Source: Aliarcobacter sp.
Lineage (GTDB): Bacteria > Campylobacterota > Campylobacteria > Campylobacterales > Arcobacteraceae
NCBI GenBank assembly: GCA_028689025.1
Contig: JAQTXA010000004.1
Span: forward strand, 1-64,000
Length of the DNA: 64,000 bases
Direction of reading: 5' to 3'
Shown: positions 36,868 through 46,504 of the stretch, piece by piece
Position numbering within the stretch: position 1 is the stretch's first letter
Layout of the letters: the number at the start of each line of letters is the position of its first letter
The notes under the pieces: model-generated
Database searches by the model: none
Seen by the model: only the letters and a program-made list of their open reading frames with translations
What the model was told of the DNA's origin: nothing
Translations under genes and position numbers: made by a program

Positions 36868-38481
36868 ATGTTAGGGATTATAGTTGCAACAACACTTATT
36901 GCATTAATCTTAAATCTAATTTTAAAAAAAGTGCATCTACCAACAATTATTGGTTATATATTAACAGGTACAATTATTGCTTATGTTTTTGATTTACATC
37001 ATGCTGTGGATAATCATTCATTAAAAGAGATTGCAGAGTTTGGTGTGGTTTTTTTAATGTTTACAATTGGACTTGAGTTCTCTTTAAATCATCTAAAAAA
37101 GATGAAAAGAGAGGTATTTGTTACAGGAACTTTACAAATTGTTGTAACTACAATAGTTGTATATTTAATTGCAAGATTTATTGTTGGATTTGATACTCAA
37201 ACAGCTCTTATTATTGGAACAGCACTTTCTTTATCTTCAACTGCAATTGTATTAAAAACATTTAATGAAACAAAAGAGATAAAAAAACCACATGGTAGAA
37301 GAGTTCTAGGAATTTTAATTATGCAAGATATTGCAGTTATTCCAATACTTTTAATGATTTCGTTTTTTTCAATGACAGATGATGGAGCTTTGGTTTTTAC
37401 AATTGGTAAGACAATTTTGGCTGCAATTGTACTATTAGCACTTTTATATTTTAGTGGAAAGTATTTATTAGAGCCATTTTTAAGATATGTTTCTTCTACA
37501 AAATCTGATGAATTATTTGTGGCTTCAGTTTTACTTTTAGCTATGGGATCTGCTTATTTAGCTTATTATTTTGGATTTTCATATTCACTTGGTGCATTTA
37601 TAGCAGGAATGATGATTTCAGAAACTAAGTTTAAACATCAAGTTGAAGCAGACCTTATTCCTTTTAGAAATATTCTTTTAGGTGTATTTTTTGTAACGGT
37701 TGGAATGCAAATTAATTTTACAGTTATCTATGAGTATGCTTGGATAATTGCAATAATATTGCCTTTAGTAATGGGTTTAAAATACATAGTTATTTATACA
37801 CTTATTAGATTTGAAGATAATAAAAGAGTAGCTTTTAAATCAGCACTTTCATTGATTCAAATAGGGGAATTTTCACTAGCAATCTTAGAATTAGCACGTA
37901 GTCAAAATTTAGTTGATGTAACTTATTCTCAAATACTAATTGTTACTATTGTAATATCGATGATTTTAACACCATTTATTCTGAAAAATTTATCAAAAGC
38001 AGCGGCAAAATTAATTCCAGAAGATGTAATGATGATTACAAATACATACAATGTTTCTGAAGATACAGAAAATCATGTTGTTGTTTTAGGATATGGAAAT
38101 TTTGGACAAGCTATTGTGAATGAGCTAAAGAGTTTTGGACAAAATTATGTAATTTTAGAACATAACATAAAGTTTTATCAAATAGGAAAAGAACGAGGTG
38201 AACCAATTGTTTTTGGAAATGCTGCTCAAAGACATATCTTAAATTCTATAAATATTACAAAAGCATCAGCCGTAATTGTTGCTGTTACTAATCCTGAAAT
38301 ATTACATCTTATTTGTGAAGCAGTTAATGATTTAACTCACAATAGCAAAACAATTGTTACTGTAACAACAGATGAAGAAAAAGCAACTCTTGATGGTTTA
38401 CACTTAAAACATGTTATTGTTGAAACAAATCAAATTGCAAGAGCAGTTGTAGATGAAGTTATGTATTGTAGGCTCTCTTAG
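36868..38481 (+). CDS. CPA2-type cation/proton antiporter with TrkA-N domain (KefB-like)
   Basis: The 537-residue membrane protein has about 12 helices in residues 1-385 matching the Na+/H+ exchanger fold (EFGVVFLMFTIGLEFSL, LSLSSTAIVLKTF, FSYSLGAFIAGMMIS). A cytosolic RCK/TrkA-N domain is at about 400-520 with the nucleotide-binding VVVLGYGNFGQA. Such proteins exchange K+ or Na+ for protons under nucleotide or redox control. The ion cannot be decided from sequence. AAAGG lies upstream. It follows the helicase gene by 15 bases. Confidence 0.92.
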   Translation: MLGIIVATTLIALILNLILKKVHLPTIIGYILTGTIIAYVFDLHHAVDNHSLKEIAEFGVVFLMFTIGLEFSLNHLKKMKREVFVTGTLQIVVTTIVVYLIARFIVGFDTQTALIIGTALSLSSTAIVLKTFNETKEIKKPHGRRVLGILIMQDIAVIPILLMISFFSMTDDGALVFTIGKTILAAIVLLALLYFSGKYLLEPFLRYVSSTKSDELFVASVLLLAMGSAYLAYYFGFSYSLGAFIAGMMISETKFKHQVEADLIPFRNILLGVFFVTVGMQINFTVIYEYAWIIAIILPLVMGLKYIVIYTLIRFEDNKRVAFKSALSLIQIGEFSLAILELARSQNLVDVTYSQILIVTIVISMILTPFILKNLSKAAAKLIPEDVMMITNTYNVSEDTENHVVVLGYGNFGQAIVNELKSFGQNYVILEHNIKFYQIGKERGEPIVFGNAAQRHILNSINITKASAVIVAVTNPEILHLICEAVNDLTHNSKTIVTVTTDEEKATLDGLHLKHVIVETNQIARAVVDEVMYCRLS

Positions 38482-38510
38482 TTAGAAAAATTTAATTTTA
38501 AGGTAATTTA

Positions 38511-39560
38511 ATGAATATAGAAAATATGAAAGTTATTTCAATAGATGATAATAAAACAAATCTTCTGATAATTGAAAGTTATGCAAAATTACTTTCTTTA
38601 AAAATTGATAGTTTTACAGAACCAAAAGAAGCTTTACTTTCTGTAAAAACTTGTGAATATGATTTAGTAATAGTAGATTATATGATGCCTGAGATTGATG
38701 GATTAGAATTTATTAAAAGATTCAGAGAGAATAATATTGATACTCCTATTATCATGCTTACTGCAGTTGGTGATGATATGCAACTGCAAATAAAAGCTTT
38801 AGAATATGGTGCAAATGATTTTTTAAGTAAACCAATAAATGCACCTGCATTTAAAGCTAGAATTATCAATATGCTAAAACTTAGAAAAAGCCAATTACTA
38901 TTAAAAAATAAAGCTTTACTTTTACAAGAAGAAGTAGATAAAGCAACTTTTAGATTAAAAGAGTCAGAACAAGAAATTTTGCAAATGCTTGGTAAAAGTG
39001 CCGAATACAAAGATCCTGAAACTAATGCTCATACACAAAGAGTTGCCCACTATTGTAAGCTTTTAACAAAAGCTTATGGTTTGGATGAAGAATTACAAGA
39101 TATTATTTTTTATGCTTCCCCCTTTCATGATTTAGGAAAAATAGGAATTCCTGATAGAATTCTTTTAAAACCTGCTAAATTAGATGATGATGAATATAAT
39201 ATAATGAAAAAACATTCACAAATAGGATATGAAATTTTAAAAGGTTCAAAAAGTAAATATTTAAAAGCAGGTGGAGTAATTGCATATAATCATCATGAAA
39301 AATATGATGGAAGTGGTTATCCAAATGGCTTAAAAGGTGAAAACATACCAATTTTCGGAAGAATAACAGCAATTGCGGATGTTTTTGATGCATTAACTTC
39401 TACTAGACCATATAAAAAAGCTTGGAGTATTGATGATGCTTTTAATCTCTTATTAGAAGAAAAAGAGAAACATTTCGATCCTGTTCTTGTAGATTTGTTT
39501 ATAAAAAATAAAGAAATAGTTATTGATATTCATAATAAATTCTCACAAGAAGAGAATTAA
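38511..39560 (+). CDS. Response regulator with HD-GYP c-di-GMP phosphodiesterase output
   Basis: The 349-residue protein has a receiver domain with acidic residues D12-D13 and phospho-acceptor D56 (VDYMMPE), then a short coiled coil (about 125-150) and an HD-GYP domain. The output domain has the metal-binding HDLGKIGIPD and the signature HHEKYDGSGYPNGLKGE, both intact, so it should hydrolyse cyclic di-GMP when phosphorylated. The next gene, a hybrid kinase, overlaps by one base (TAATG), so the two are probably partners. It opens the signalling block that runs to 49945. Confidence 0.94.
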   Translation: MNIENMKVISIDDNKTNLLIIESYAKLLSLKIDSFTEPKEALLSVKTCEYDLVIVDYMMPEIDGLEFIKRFRENNIDTPIIMLTAVGDDMQLQIKALEYGANDFLSKPINAPAFKARIINMLKLRKSQLLLKNKALLLQEEVDKATFRLKESEQEILQMLGKSAEYKDPETNAHTQRVAHYCKLLTKAYGLDEELQDIIFYASPFHDLGKIGIPDRILLKPAKLDDDEYNIMKKHSQIGYEILKGSKSKYLKAGGVIAYNHHEKYDGSGYPNGLKGENIPIFGRITAIADVFDALTSTRPYKKAWSIDDAFNLLLEEKEKHFDPVLVDLFIKNKEIVIDIHNKFSQEEN

Positions 39561-42541
39561 TGTTTAAGTTTATTTATAGAACCATTATTAACCCTATAAT
39601 TGGACCTATTATTGTTGCTTCAACAGCTCTTGTTTTATTAGCAATATTCTATTTACCAACTCTATCTTTGAGTAATCAAAAAGAAAAGATTATTGTTGAT
39701 TCAACTCAAGTAGTTGATTATTTAAAAACTTTTCGCGCTTATTATAATGAATTTGTAGTTTTAAAACTTATAAATAAAAGTAACATCAAAGTTGATTATA
39801 ATCATGAGTTTTCTTCAGATACTATTCCTTTACCTGCTACAACTATTTATAATTTAAGTGATAAATTAACAAAAAATCAAGATATAAGAATTAACTTTTT
39901 TAGTGATTATCCATTTCCTAATAGAGCAAATAGAGTTTTGGATCAGTTTCAAAAGAATTCTTTAGAATATTTAAGAAAGAATCCAAAAGAGTTTTATACA
40001 AGAGAAGATATAGTAAATGGAAAAAAAGTTTTTAGGGTTGCATTCTCTGATGTTATGACTTCTCAAAATTGTTTAAATTGCCATAATAATAGGGTTGATA
40101 CTCCCAAAAATGATTGGAAATTAAATGATGTAAGAGGTGTTCTTGAAGTTATTACTCCTTTTAAAGAGGAGTTTGTATTAAGTGCAAAAAATACAGAAGC
40201 AATAATTGTTTTTATGCTTTTTGTTATCTTGTCTTTTATAGTTCACTATACAATTTTATATTTCAAACGTGAAAAAGAGCTAAAAACACAAAATAATAAA
40301 TTGGAAGATGAAGTTTTAAAAAGAACAAAAGAGTTAAATGATTCTAATTTACTTTTATTAGAGTACAAAAAAGCTGTTGATGCAAGTGCAATTGTTTCAA
40401 AAGCTGATAAAAATGGAAATATAATCTATGTTAATAAAACTTTCTGTGATGTTTCAGGCTATTCAAAAGATGAATTACTTGGGAAACCTCATAATATTGT
40501 AAGACATCCTGATATGCCAAAAGAAGTTTTTAAAGAGTTATGGGAAACAATAAAAGCAAAAAAAATATTTAAAGGCATTATAAAAAATAGAAATAAAAAT
40601 GGTAGTTTTTATTATGTGGCAAGTACAATAGTGCCAATTTTGGATAAAGATGATGAAATAATCGAATATTTATCATTAAGATATGATATAACAGAATTAG
40701 TTGAAGCTAGACAAAAAGCAGAGATTGCACAAAAAGCAAAATCTACATTTTTAGCAAATATGAGTCACGAAATAAGAACACCATTAAATGCTATTATAGG
40801 TTTTTCTGATATTTTGTGTGAATCAAATATTGATAGTGAAAATAAAGAGAATGCAAAAATAATATCAAGAAGTGCAAAATCATTATTAAATATAATAAAT
40901 GATGTGTTAGATATATCAAAAATGGAAAATGGTAAGTTAGATGTTGAATTAAGTGAATTCTCATTATTCGATTTAACTGAACATATTGTGGAGCTTTTCT
41001 CGATAAATGCAACGGATAAGAATATAAAATTTGTATATAGTGTTGATCCAAAGTTACCCCATTTAGTTATTAGTGATTCAATGAGATTACAACAAGTTCT
41101 ATCAAATTTATTAAGTAATGCAATCAAATTTACAAGCGAATATGGAAAAATATATTTTAAAATTGAAGTTTTAGATTATGATAATGAAATAGCAAAAATT
41201 AAATTTTCTATTAAAGACAGTGGAATAGGTATGACACCTGAACAATTAAAAGTTATATTTAATCCATTTTCGCAAGCAGATAGTGGAATAAGTAGAAAAT
41301 TTGGTGGAACAGGTTTAGGCTTGGCAATTTGTTTTGACATTCTTAAAATTTTAGGTGCACAAATTGAAGTAAATTCTGAAATTGGAAAAGGAAGTGAATT
41401 TTCTTTTGTATTAGACTTGAAAATAATAAAACTTAATGATAGTTTGAAAAAGGAAAATATTTCTTTAGCTATTTGTGATTTAAGTAATGATGAAGACAAT
41501 GTAAAAGAGAGCGTAAAAAATTATTTAGAAAAAATTGCAGATGTTTTTGATATTAGAAAAGAACCAAACAAAAAAGTTGATATTCTTTTTTGTTTTGGAG
41601 GAAGTAATTTTAGTAATAATTTAATTGAATTTAAAAATCAAAATAGTAAATCTAAAGTAGTTTATGTGGGAGATAAAGATAATTTAGCTCAAGATGTTTT
41701 ACCATATATTGATTACAATATTAATTTACCAATATATGGTTCTAAAATTTATAATATTATTGCTGATAATTCTAATATAAATAATAGTGTTTTAGATAAA
41801 TCTTCAGATAATGAAAAATTTCAAGGAAAAATATTAGTAGCAGAAGATAATGTAAATAATCAAAAATTAATTGAAATATTATTGAAAAAATTAGGATTAG
41901 AATCTATTATTGTTTCAGATGGTGAACAAGCTATTGAAATGTATAAAAAAGAGAAGTTTGATTTAATATTAATGGATATAAATATGCCAATAATGGATGG
42001 TATTAGATCAACAAAAGAAATAATTGAACTTAAAAAAGATTCTTTTTATAATGATATACCAATAGTAGCATTGACTGCAAATTCTATAGTAGGGGATAAA
42101 GAAAGATATTTAAGTGATGGGATGGATGATTATTTGTCTAAGCCAATAGAGTTTGATAAGTTGGTAGCTATTTTAAAGAAATATTTACGTAAAGATATTG
42201 TTGAACCATTATTAACTAATAATATAGAATTTGATAAAAACATAATAATTGAACGTTTGGGATTAGATGAGAGTACAGTTGATATGTTACTTGATAATTT
42301 CTTTTTAACATTAGATAGTGATTTAAATAAATTACAAAATTCAATAGATATTAAAGATAGTAGTAAGATTTCAGAGATAGCACATTATATAAAAGGTGCT
42401 TGTTCTAATTTTGTAATGAAAGAAGCAACTGAAATATTACAAGAGATAGAGACAAAAGCGAATAATCAAGAAGTGAATTTTGATTTGAAAGAGTTGATTA
42501 GTATTTTTGATAAAATTAAAATTAAGTTTGAGGAGAAATAA
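39560..42541 (+). CDS. Hybrid histidine kinase with heme-type DUF3365 sensor, REC and HPt
   Basis: The 993-residue protein has membrane helices at about 13-35 and 214-234. The periplasmic part matches the DUF3365/Tll0287-like fold and contains a c-type heme motif CLNCH (C171, C174, H175). A PAS domain (about 265-385), the phospho-acceptor H403 in MSHEIRTPL, an ATPase domain (GTGLGLAI), a receiver with D806 (LMDINMP) and a C-terminal HPt with H942 (AHYIKGAC) follow. It is a complete phosphorelay on one chain, plausibly redox-sensing. It overlaps the HD-GYP regulator by one base. The FIST gene follows at once, and its REC and HPt are close relatives of those in the next two kinases. Confidence 0.94.
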   Translation: MFKFIYRTIINPIIGPIIVASTALVLLAIFYLPTLSLSNQKEKIIVDSTQVVDYLKTFRAYYNEFVVLKLINKSNIKVDYNHEFSSDTIPLPATTIYNLSDKLTKNQDIRINFFSDYPFPNRANRVLDQFQKNSLEYLRKNPKEFYTREDIVNGKKVFRVAFSDVMTSQNCLNCHNNRVDTPKNDWKLNDVRGVLEVITPFKEEFVLSAKNTEAIIVFMLFVILSFIVHYTILYFKREKELKTQNNKLEDEVLKRTKELNDSNLLLLEYKKAVDASAIVSKADKNGNIIYVNKTFCDVSGYSKDELLGKPHNIVRHPDMPKEVFKELWETIKAKKIFKGIIKNRNKNGSFYYVASTIVPILDKDDEIIEYLSLRYDITELVEARQKAEIAQKAKSTFLANMSHEIRTPLNAIIGFSDILCESNIDSENKENAKIISRSAKSLLNIINDVLDISKMENGKLDVELSEFSLFDLTEHIVELFSINATDKNIKFVYSVDPKLPHLVISDSMRLQQVLSNLLSNAIKFTSEYGKIYFKIEVLDYDNEIAKIKFSIKDSGIGMTPEQLKVIFNPFSQADSGISRKFGGTGLGLAICFDILKILGAQIEVNSEIGKGSEFSFVLDLKIIKLNDSLKKENISLAICDLSNDEDNVKESVKNYLEKIADVFDIRKEPNKKVDILFCFGGSNFSNNLIEFKNQNSKSKVVYVGDKDNLAQDVLPYIDYNINLPIYGSKIYNIIADNSNINNSVLDKSSDNEKFQGKILVAEDNVNNQKLIEILLKKLGLESIIVSDGEQAIEMYKKEKFDLILMDINMPIMDGIRSTKEIIELKKDSFYNDIPIVALTANSIVGDKERYLSDGMDDYLSKPIEFDKLVAILKKYLRKDIVEPLLTNNIEFDKNIIIERLGLDESTVDMLLDNFFLTLDSDLNKLQNSIDIKDSSKISEIAHYIKGACSNFVMKEATEILQEIETKANNQEVNFDLKELISIFDKIKIKFEEK

Positions 42542-42542
42542 A

Positions 42543-43682
42543 ATGGAACTAATAAATCTTGTTTATGATAATAACAATTGGTTGGTAAAAGATGGTGATT
42601 TAAAAAACGAAGATTATTCTAAAGCAAATATAGTTTTTTTATTTGGTGATACAGATATTATAAAAGATGAAAAAAGATATTTAGAATTAGTTCAACTTTT
42701 TCCTACAGCAAAAATTGTAGGTTGTTCCTCATCTGGAAATGTTTTAAATTCTCAAGTTAGCAAATATCCTTTAGTTGCAACTGCAATCTCTTTTGAAAGT
42801 TCATGGGTTGAAATTTCATCAATTAATTTCAATGAAGGTGATGATATAGAAAAACTTTCTGAAAGTCTAATAAATAATCTTCCAAAAGAAAAATTAAAAC
42901 ATATATTTTTAATGAGTGATGGACTTTTGATAAATGGTTCAGAGTTAACAAGAGGAATAAATAAAGTTAATAAATTTACAACAGTTACAGGCGGAATGGC
43001 AGGAGATGGAGCTAGATTTCTTGAAACTTATGTAATTGCCAATAATGTCCCTGCAAAAAAAACAATAGTTGCAGTTGGGTTTTATGGAGAACTTTTATCT
43101 ATTCAAAGTGGTTGTTTTGCTGGCTGGAGTGAATTTGGAAGTCAAAGAACAATTACAAAATCAAGTGGAAATATTCTTTATGAAATAGATGGCCAGCCAG
43201 CATTAGATTTATATAAAAAATATTTAGGTGAATATGCTTCACAGTTACCAAATAGTGGACTTAGATACCCTTTAAATATTAAAGAGAACGATGATTCACA
43301 CGAAATTATCAGAACACTGTTATCTATAAATGAAGAAGATAAAAGTATTACTTTTGCAGGAGATGTTCCAACTGGATTTAAAGCAAGGCTAATGAAGCCA
43401 GATATTGATGAGTTAATTAATGGGGCAGGAAAAGCTGCTGAGGTTATTAACAAAGTTAATGATAAAACAGCTCTTGGTTTAATTGTAAGTTGTGTTGGAA
43501 GAAAGATAGTAATGAATCAATTAATTGATGATGAACTTGAAATAATACAAGAGACATTAGGTGATAATGTTCATTTAATAGGTTTTTATTCTTATGGAGA
43601 GATTGCTCCTTTTCAAGATAATCTTCTAACTTGTGAATTACATAATCAAACAATGACTTTAACTACTATTTACGAGTCATAA
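42543..43682 (+). CDS. Stand-alone FIST-domain protein
   Basis: The 379-residue protein without membrane segments is made of FIST_N (about 30-215, with VGCSSSGNV and TGGMAGDGARF) and FIST_C (about 220-375, with SCVGRK and GFYSYGEIAPF). It is a ligand-binding sensory module with no catalytic output. The same architecture forms the input of the kinase at 3639-5546, with matching motifs such as GGMAGD and the LGEY segment. The ATG at 42543 follows GAGGAG; an earlier ATG at 42507 lies inside the previous gene. It sits between two hybrid kinases (2-base gap to the next), suggesting it feeds signal to the soluble kinase downstream. Confidence 0.92.
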   Translation: MELINLVYDNNNWLVKDGDLKNEDYSKANIVFLFGDTDIIKDEKRYLELVQLFPTAKIVGCSSSGNVLNSQVSKYPLVATAISFESSWVEISSINFNEGDDIEKLSESLINNLPKEKLKHIFLMSDGLLINGSELTRGINKVNKFTTVTGGMAGDGARFLETYVIANNVPAKKTIVAVGFYGELLSIQSGCFAGWSEFGSQRTITKSSGNILYEIDGQPALDLYKKYLGEYASQLPNSGLRYPLNIKENDDSHEIIRTLLSINEEDKSITFAGDVPTGFKARLMKPDIDELINGAGKAAEVINKVNDKTALGLIVSCVGRKIVMNQLIDDELEIIQETLGDNVHLIGFYSYGEIAPFQDNLLTCELHNQTMTLTTIYES

Positions 43683-43684
43683 TT

Positions 43685-46492
43685 ATGCATCGTTTATTAG
43701 AAAGACAAATAAAAAGATATTTTGGAAAGAGTTTTTTAATAAATTCTTTTGATGAAAATTTATTAAACTTATTAAAAGACATTTCACAAACTTACATGGA
43801 TAATGAAGGTGAGAGAAAATTCTTAGAAAATACAATTACTGTAAATACAGAGGAGTTAAATAATTTATTAAGAGAAAGATCTTCTTTATTAGAGTCAAGA
43901 ACTGAAGAAAACCATGAGGTTATAAATCTTTTACACCAATATAAAAATGCTATTGATAGCTCATTAATAGTTAGTATGACAGATTTAGATGGAATTATTA
44001 AGTATGCAAATGAAAATTTTTGTAAAACTAGTGGTTATTCAAAAGAAGAGCTTATTGGAAAATCACATAGTATTATAAAAAATCCAGATAATCCTAATAG
44101 TTTATTTACTGATATATGGAGTACTATTAAAAACAAGCAAATTTGGCATGGAACTTTCTCAAATTTGAAAAAAAGTGGCGAAACTTTTTATATTAATATG
44201 ACAATAGTGCCACTATTAGATAGAAATCAAGAGATAAAAGAATATATGTCACTTAGTGAAGATGTTACTCAACAAATAGTTTATCAAAAAGAGTTGAAAT
44301 TCCAAAGAGAAAGAATTAATACAATTTTTAATGCACAAGAAAATATAGTATTAATTGTAGATGAACATGATGGTGTAGTTGATGCAAATAGAAGGTTTTT
44401 TGAAGTTTTTGATTTTATTGATTTAGAAGATTATAAAAATAGAGTCAATAATATTTCTCTTTTATTCGATGAAAATTATAATAATGACAATTTAAGTGAA
44501 TCTTTATGGTTCAAGCAATTTCTCGAGAAGAGTAATCATTTATATAAAATTAGCAGAATAGATAATAATTCAGAAGAACAAATATTTAGTATTCATTGTA
44601 GAAATGTAGAATTGAATAATAAAACTTACTATTTATGTACTTTTATAGATATTACAGAACTTGAAAATGCTCGAAAAAAGGCAGAAATAGCACAACAATC
44701 AAAATCAATTTTTTTAGCAAATATGAGTCATGAAATACGAACCCCATTAAATGCAATTATAGGTTTTTCTGATATTTTATGTGAATCAGGTATAAAAACT
44801 GAGGATAAAGAGAATGCAAAAATTATATCAAAAAGTGCAAAATCCTTGTTAAATATAATAAATGACGTTTTAGATATCTCAAAAATGGAAAGTGGAAAAT
44901 TAGATATTTCAAATGAAGCATTTTTATTTGAAGTTTTTATTGAGCATATTGTTGAACTATTTTCTGTTGTTTCAAAAGAGAAAAAGATAAAGTTTATTTA
45001 TAACGCTGAATCATTTTTACCATATTCTTTGATTGCTGATAATACAAGACTTCAACAAATTTTATCAAATCTTTTAAGTAATGCAATAAAGTTTACACCA
45101 GAAAATGGTGAAGTAATTTTCACAGTAAAAATTTTAGATAGAGTTGATGATGATATAAAAATTAAATTTTCTGTAAAAGATAGTGGATTAGGAATGACTC
45201 CTGAACAACAAAAAATTATATTTGATCCATTCTCTCAAGCAGATGAAGGAATAAGTAGAAAATTTGGTGGAACAGGTCTTGGTCTTGCAATTTGTTCTGA
45301 TATTATTAAATTAATGAATTCTGAAATTGAACTTGTTTCTAATCTAAATGAAGGAAGTGAATTTAGTTTTACTCTTGATTTAAAAATTGATAAATTTGAA
45401 AATAAAGATAAACTCTTAGAAAAAAGTTTGAAATTTTTATTATATTGTAGTGAAGGCAACAATGAAAAATTAAGAGCAAATATTCAAAGTCATATAAATA
45501 AAATTGGTTTTGTTAGTGATTACAATAGCCAAGATAATAAAATAGGAGATGTTTTATTCTGTTGTGGAATAGATAACTTAAATTTAGTAATAAAAGAGTT
45601 CAAAAAAGAAAACAGTAATTCACTTATTATTTATATAGGAAATTCAAAAAATATAGTAGATATACAAATAAAAGATTATATAAATCATTATATTGATTTA
45701 CCAATTTATGGATCAAAAATTTACAACATAATAATGGATAACTCAAATTTACATAAAGAAGTATTAAAAAAATCGTCAAATAGAGAAAAATTTGATGGTA
45801 AGATCTTAGTTGCAGAAGATAATCCTAATAATCAGAAATTAATAGATATATTATTAGGAAAATTAGGTTTACAAGTTGTTCTTGTTGCAAATGGAGAAGA
45901 AGCAATAGAAAAATACAAACAAGAAAAGTTTGATTTAATATTGATGGATATAAATATGCCAATAATGGATGGTGTAAATGCAACAAAAGAGATACGAAAA
46001 ATAGAAAATGATTATTATAAAATACCAATTGTAGCATTAACTGCAAATTCAATTGCTGGAGATAAAGAAAAATATTTAAATCAAGGAATGGATGACTATT
46101 TATCAAAACCTATAGAGTTTGATAAATTAGTAAATCTTTTAAAGAAATATCTATTAGCTAATGAATTTTATGAAATTCAATTACAAAAAATAACTTCAAG
46201 TAACATCTCAAAGAAACTTTTAATACCAAAAGAAATAAGTGAAATGTTAATTACAGATTTTAAAAATAAGATACTAAAAGATATGGAAGAATTAAATCTT
46301 TTAATTATAAATCAAGATAGTATTGCTTTAAAACAAAAAGCATATGATATTAAAAATTCTTGTTTAAATATGGATTTAGTAATGGCTACAGAGATATTGG
46401 AAAAAATAGAAGAATCTTCTTTAAATAATGAAGAATTAATTAATGAATTTAATAATCTGAATAAAATTATTTTATTTACTTGTGATTTATAA
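43685..46492 (+). CDS. Soluble hybrid histidine kinase, PAS-PAS-HK-REC with HPt lacking its histidine
   Basis: The 935-residue protein has no membrane helix. A helical N-terminus (1-75) precedes two PAS domains (about 80-205 with TSGYSKEELIGKSHSI, and 210-330). The phospho-acceptor H349 lies in MSHEIRTPL and the ATPase box is GTGLGLAI. A receiver follows with LMDINMP. The C-terminal HPt-like domain reads AYDIKNSC where the two paralogues have AHYIKGAC and AHYLKGSC, so the phosphorylatable histidine is Tyr887 (TAT at 46343-46345, one base from CAT). The relay must therefore pass to another HPt or end at REC. It probably receives input from the FIST protein just upstream. Confidence 0.92.
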   Translation: MHRLLERQIKRYFGKSFLINSFDENLLNLLKDISQTYMDNEGERKFLENTITVNTEELNNLLRERSSLLESRTEENHEVINLLHQYKNAIDSSLIVSMTDLDGIIKYANENFCKTSGYSKEELIGKSHSIIKNPDNPNSLFTDIWSTIKNKQIWHGTFSNLKKSGETFYINMTIVPLLDRNQEIKEYMSLSEDVTQQIVYQKELKFQRERINTIFNAQENIVLIVDEHDGVVDANRRFFEVFDFIDLEDYKNRVNNISLLFDENYNNDNLSESLWFKQFLEKSNHLYKISRIDNNSEEQIFSIHCRNVELNNKTYYLCTFIDITELENARKKAEIAQQSKSIFLANMSHEIRTPLNAIIGFSDILCESGIKTEDKENAKIISKSAKSLLNIINDVLDISKMESGKLDISNEAFLFEVFIEHIVELFSVVSKEKKIKFIYNAESFLPYSLIADNTRLQQILSNLLSNAIKFTPENGEVIFTVKILDRVDDDIKIKFSVKDSGLGMTPEQQKIIFDPFSQADEGISRKFGGTGLGLAICSDIIKLMNSEIELVSNLNEGSEFSFTLDLKIDKFENKDKLLEKSLKFLLYCSEGNNEKLRANIQSHINKIGFVSDYNSQDNKIGDVLFCCGIDNLNLVIKEFKKENSNSLIIYIGNSKNIVDIQIKDYINHYIDLPIYGSKIYNIIMDNSNLHKEVLKKSSNREKFDGKILVAEDNPNNQKLIDILLGKLGLQVVLVANGEEAIEKYKQEKFDLILMDINMPIMDGVNATKEIRKIENDYYKIPIVALTANSIAGDKEKYLNQGMDDYLSKPIEFDKLVNLLKKYLLANEFYEIQLQKITSSNISKKLLIPKEISEMLITDFKNKILKDMEELNLLIINQDSIALKQKAYDIKNSCLNMDLVMATEILEKIEESSLNNEELINEFNNLNKIILFTCDL

Positions 46493-46504
46493 AAAAGGCA
46501 AGTT

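Noticed and set aside
40765-41127. A 120-codon open frame on the minus strand inside the hybrid kinase at 39560-42541
   Set aside because: Antisense shadow of the conserved kinase core; a similar antisense frame occurs over the equivalent part of the sister kinase, as expected from shared coding sequence rather than a gene.
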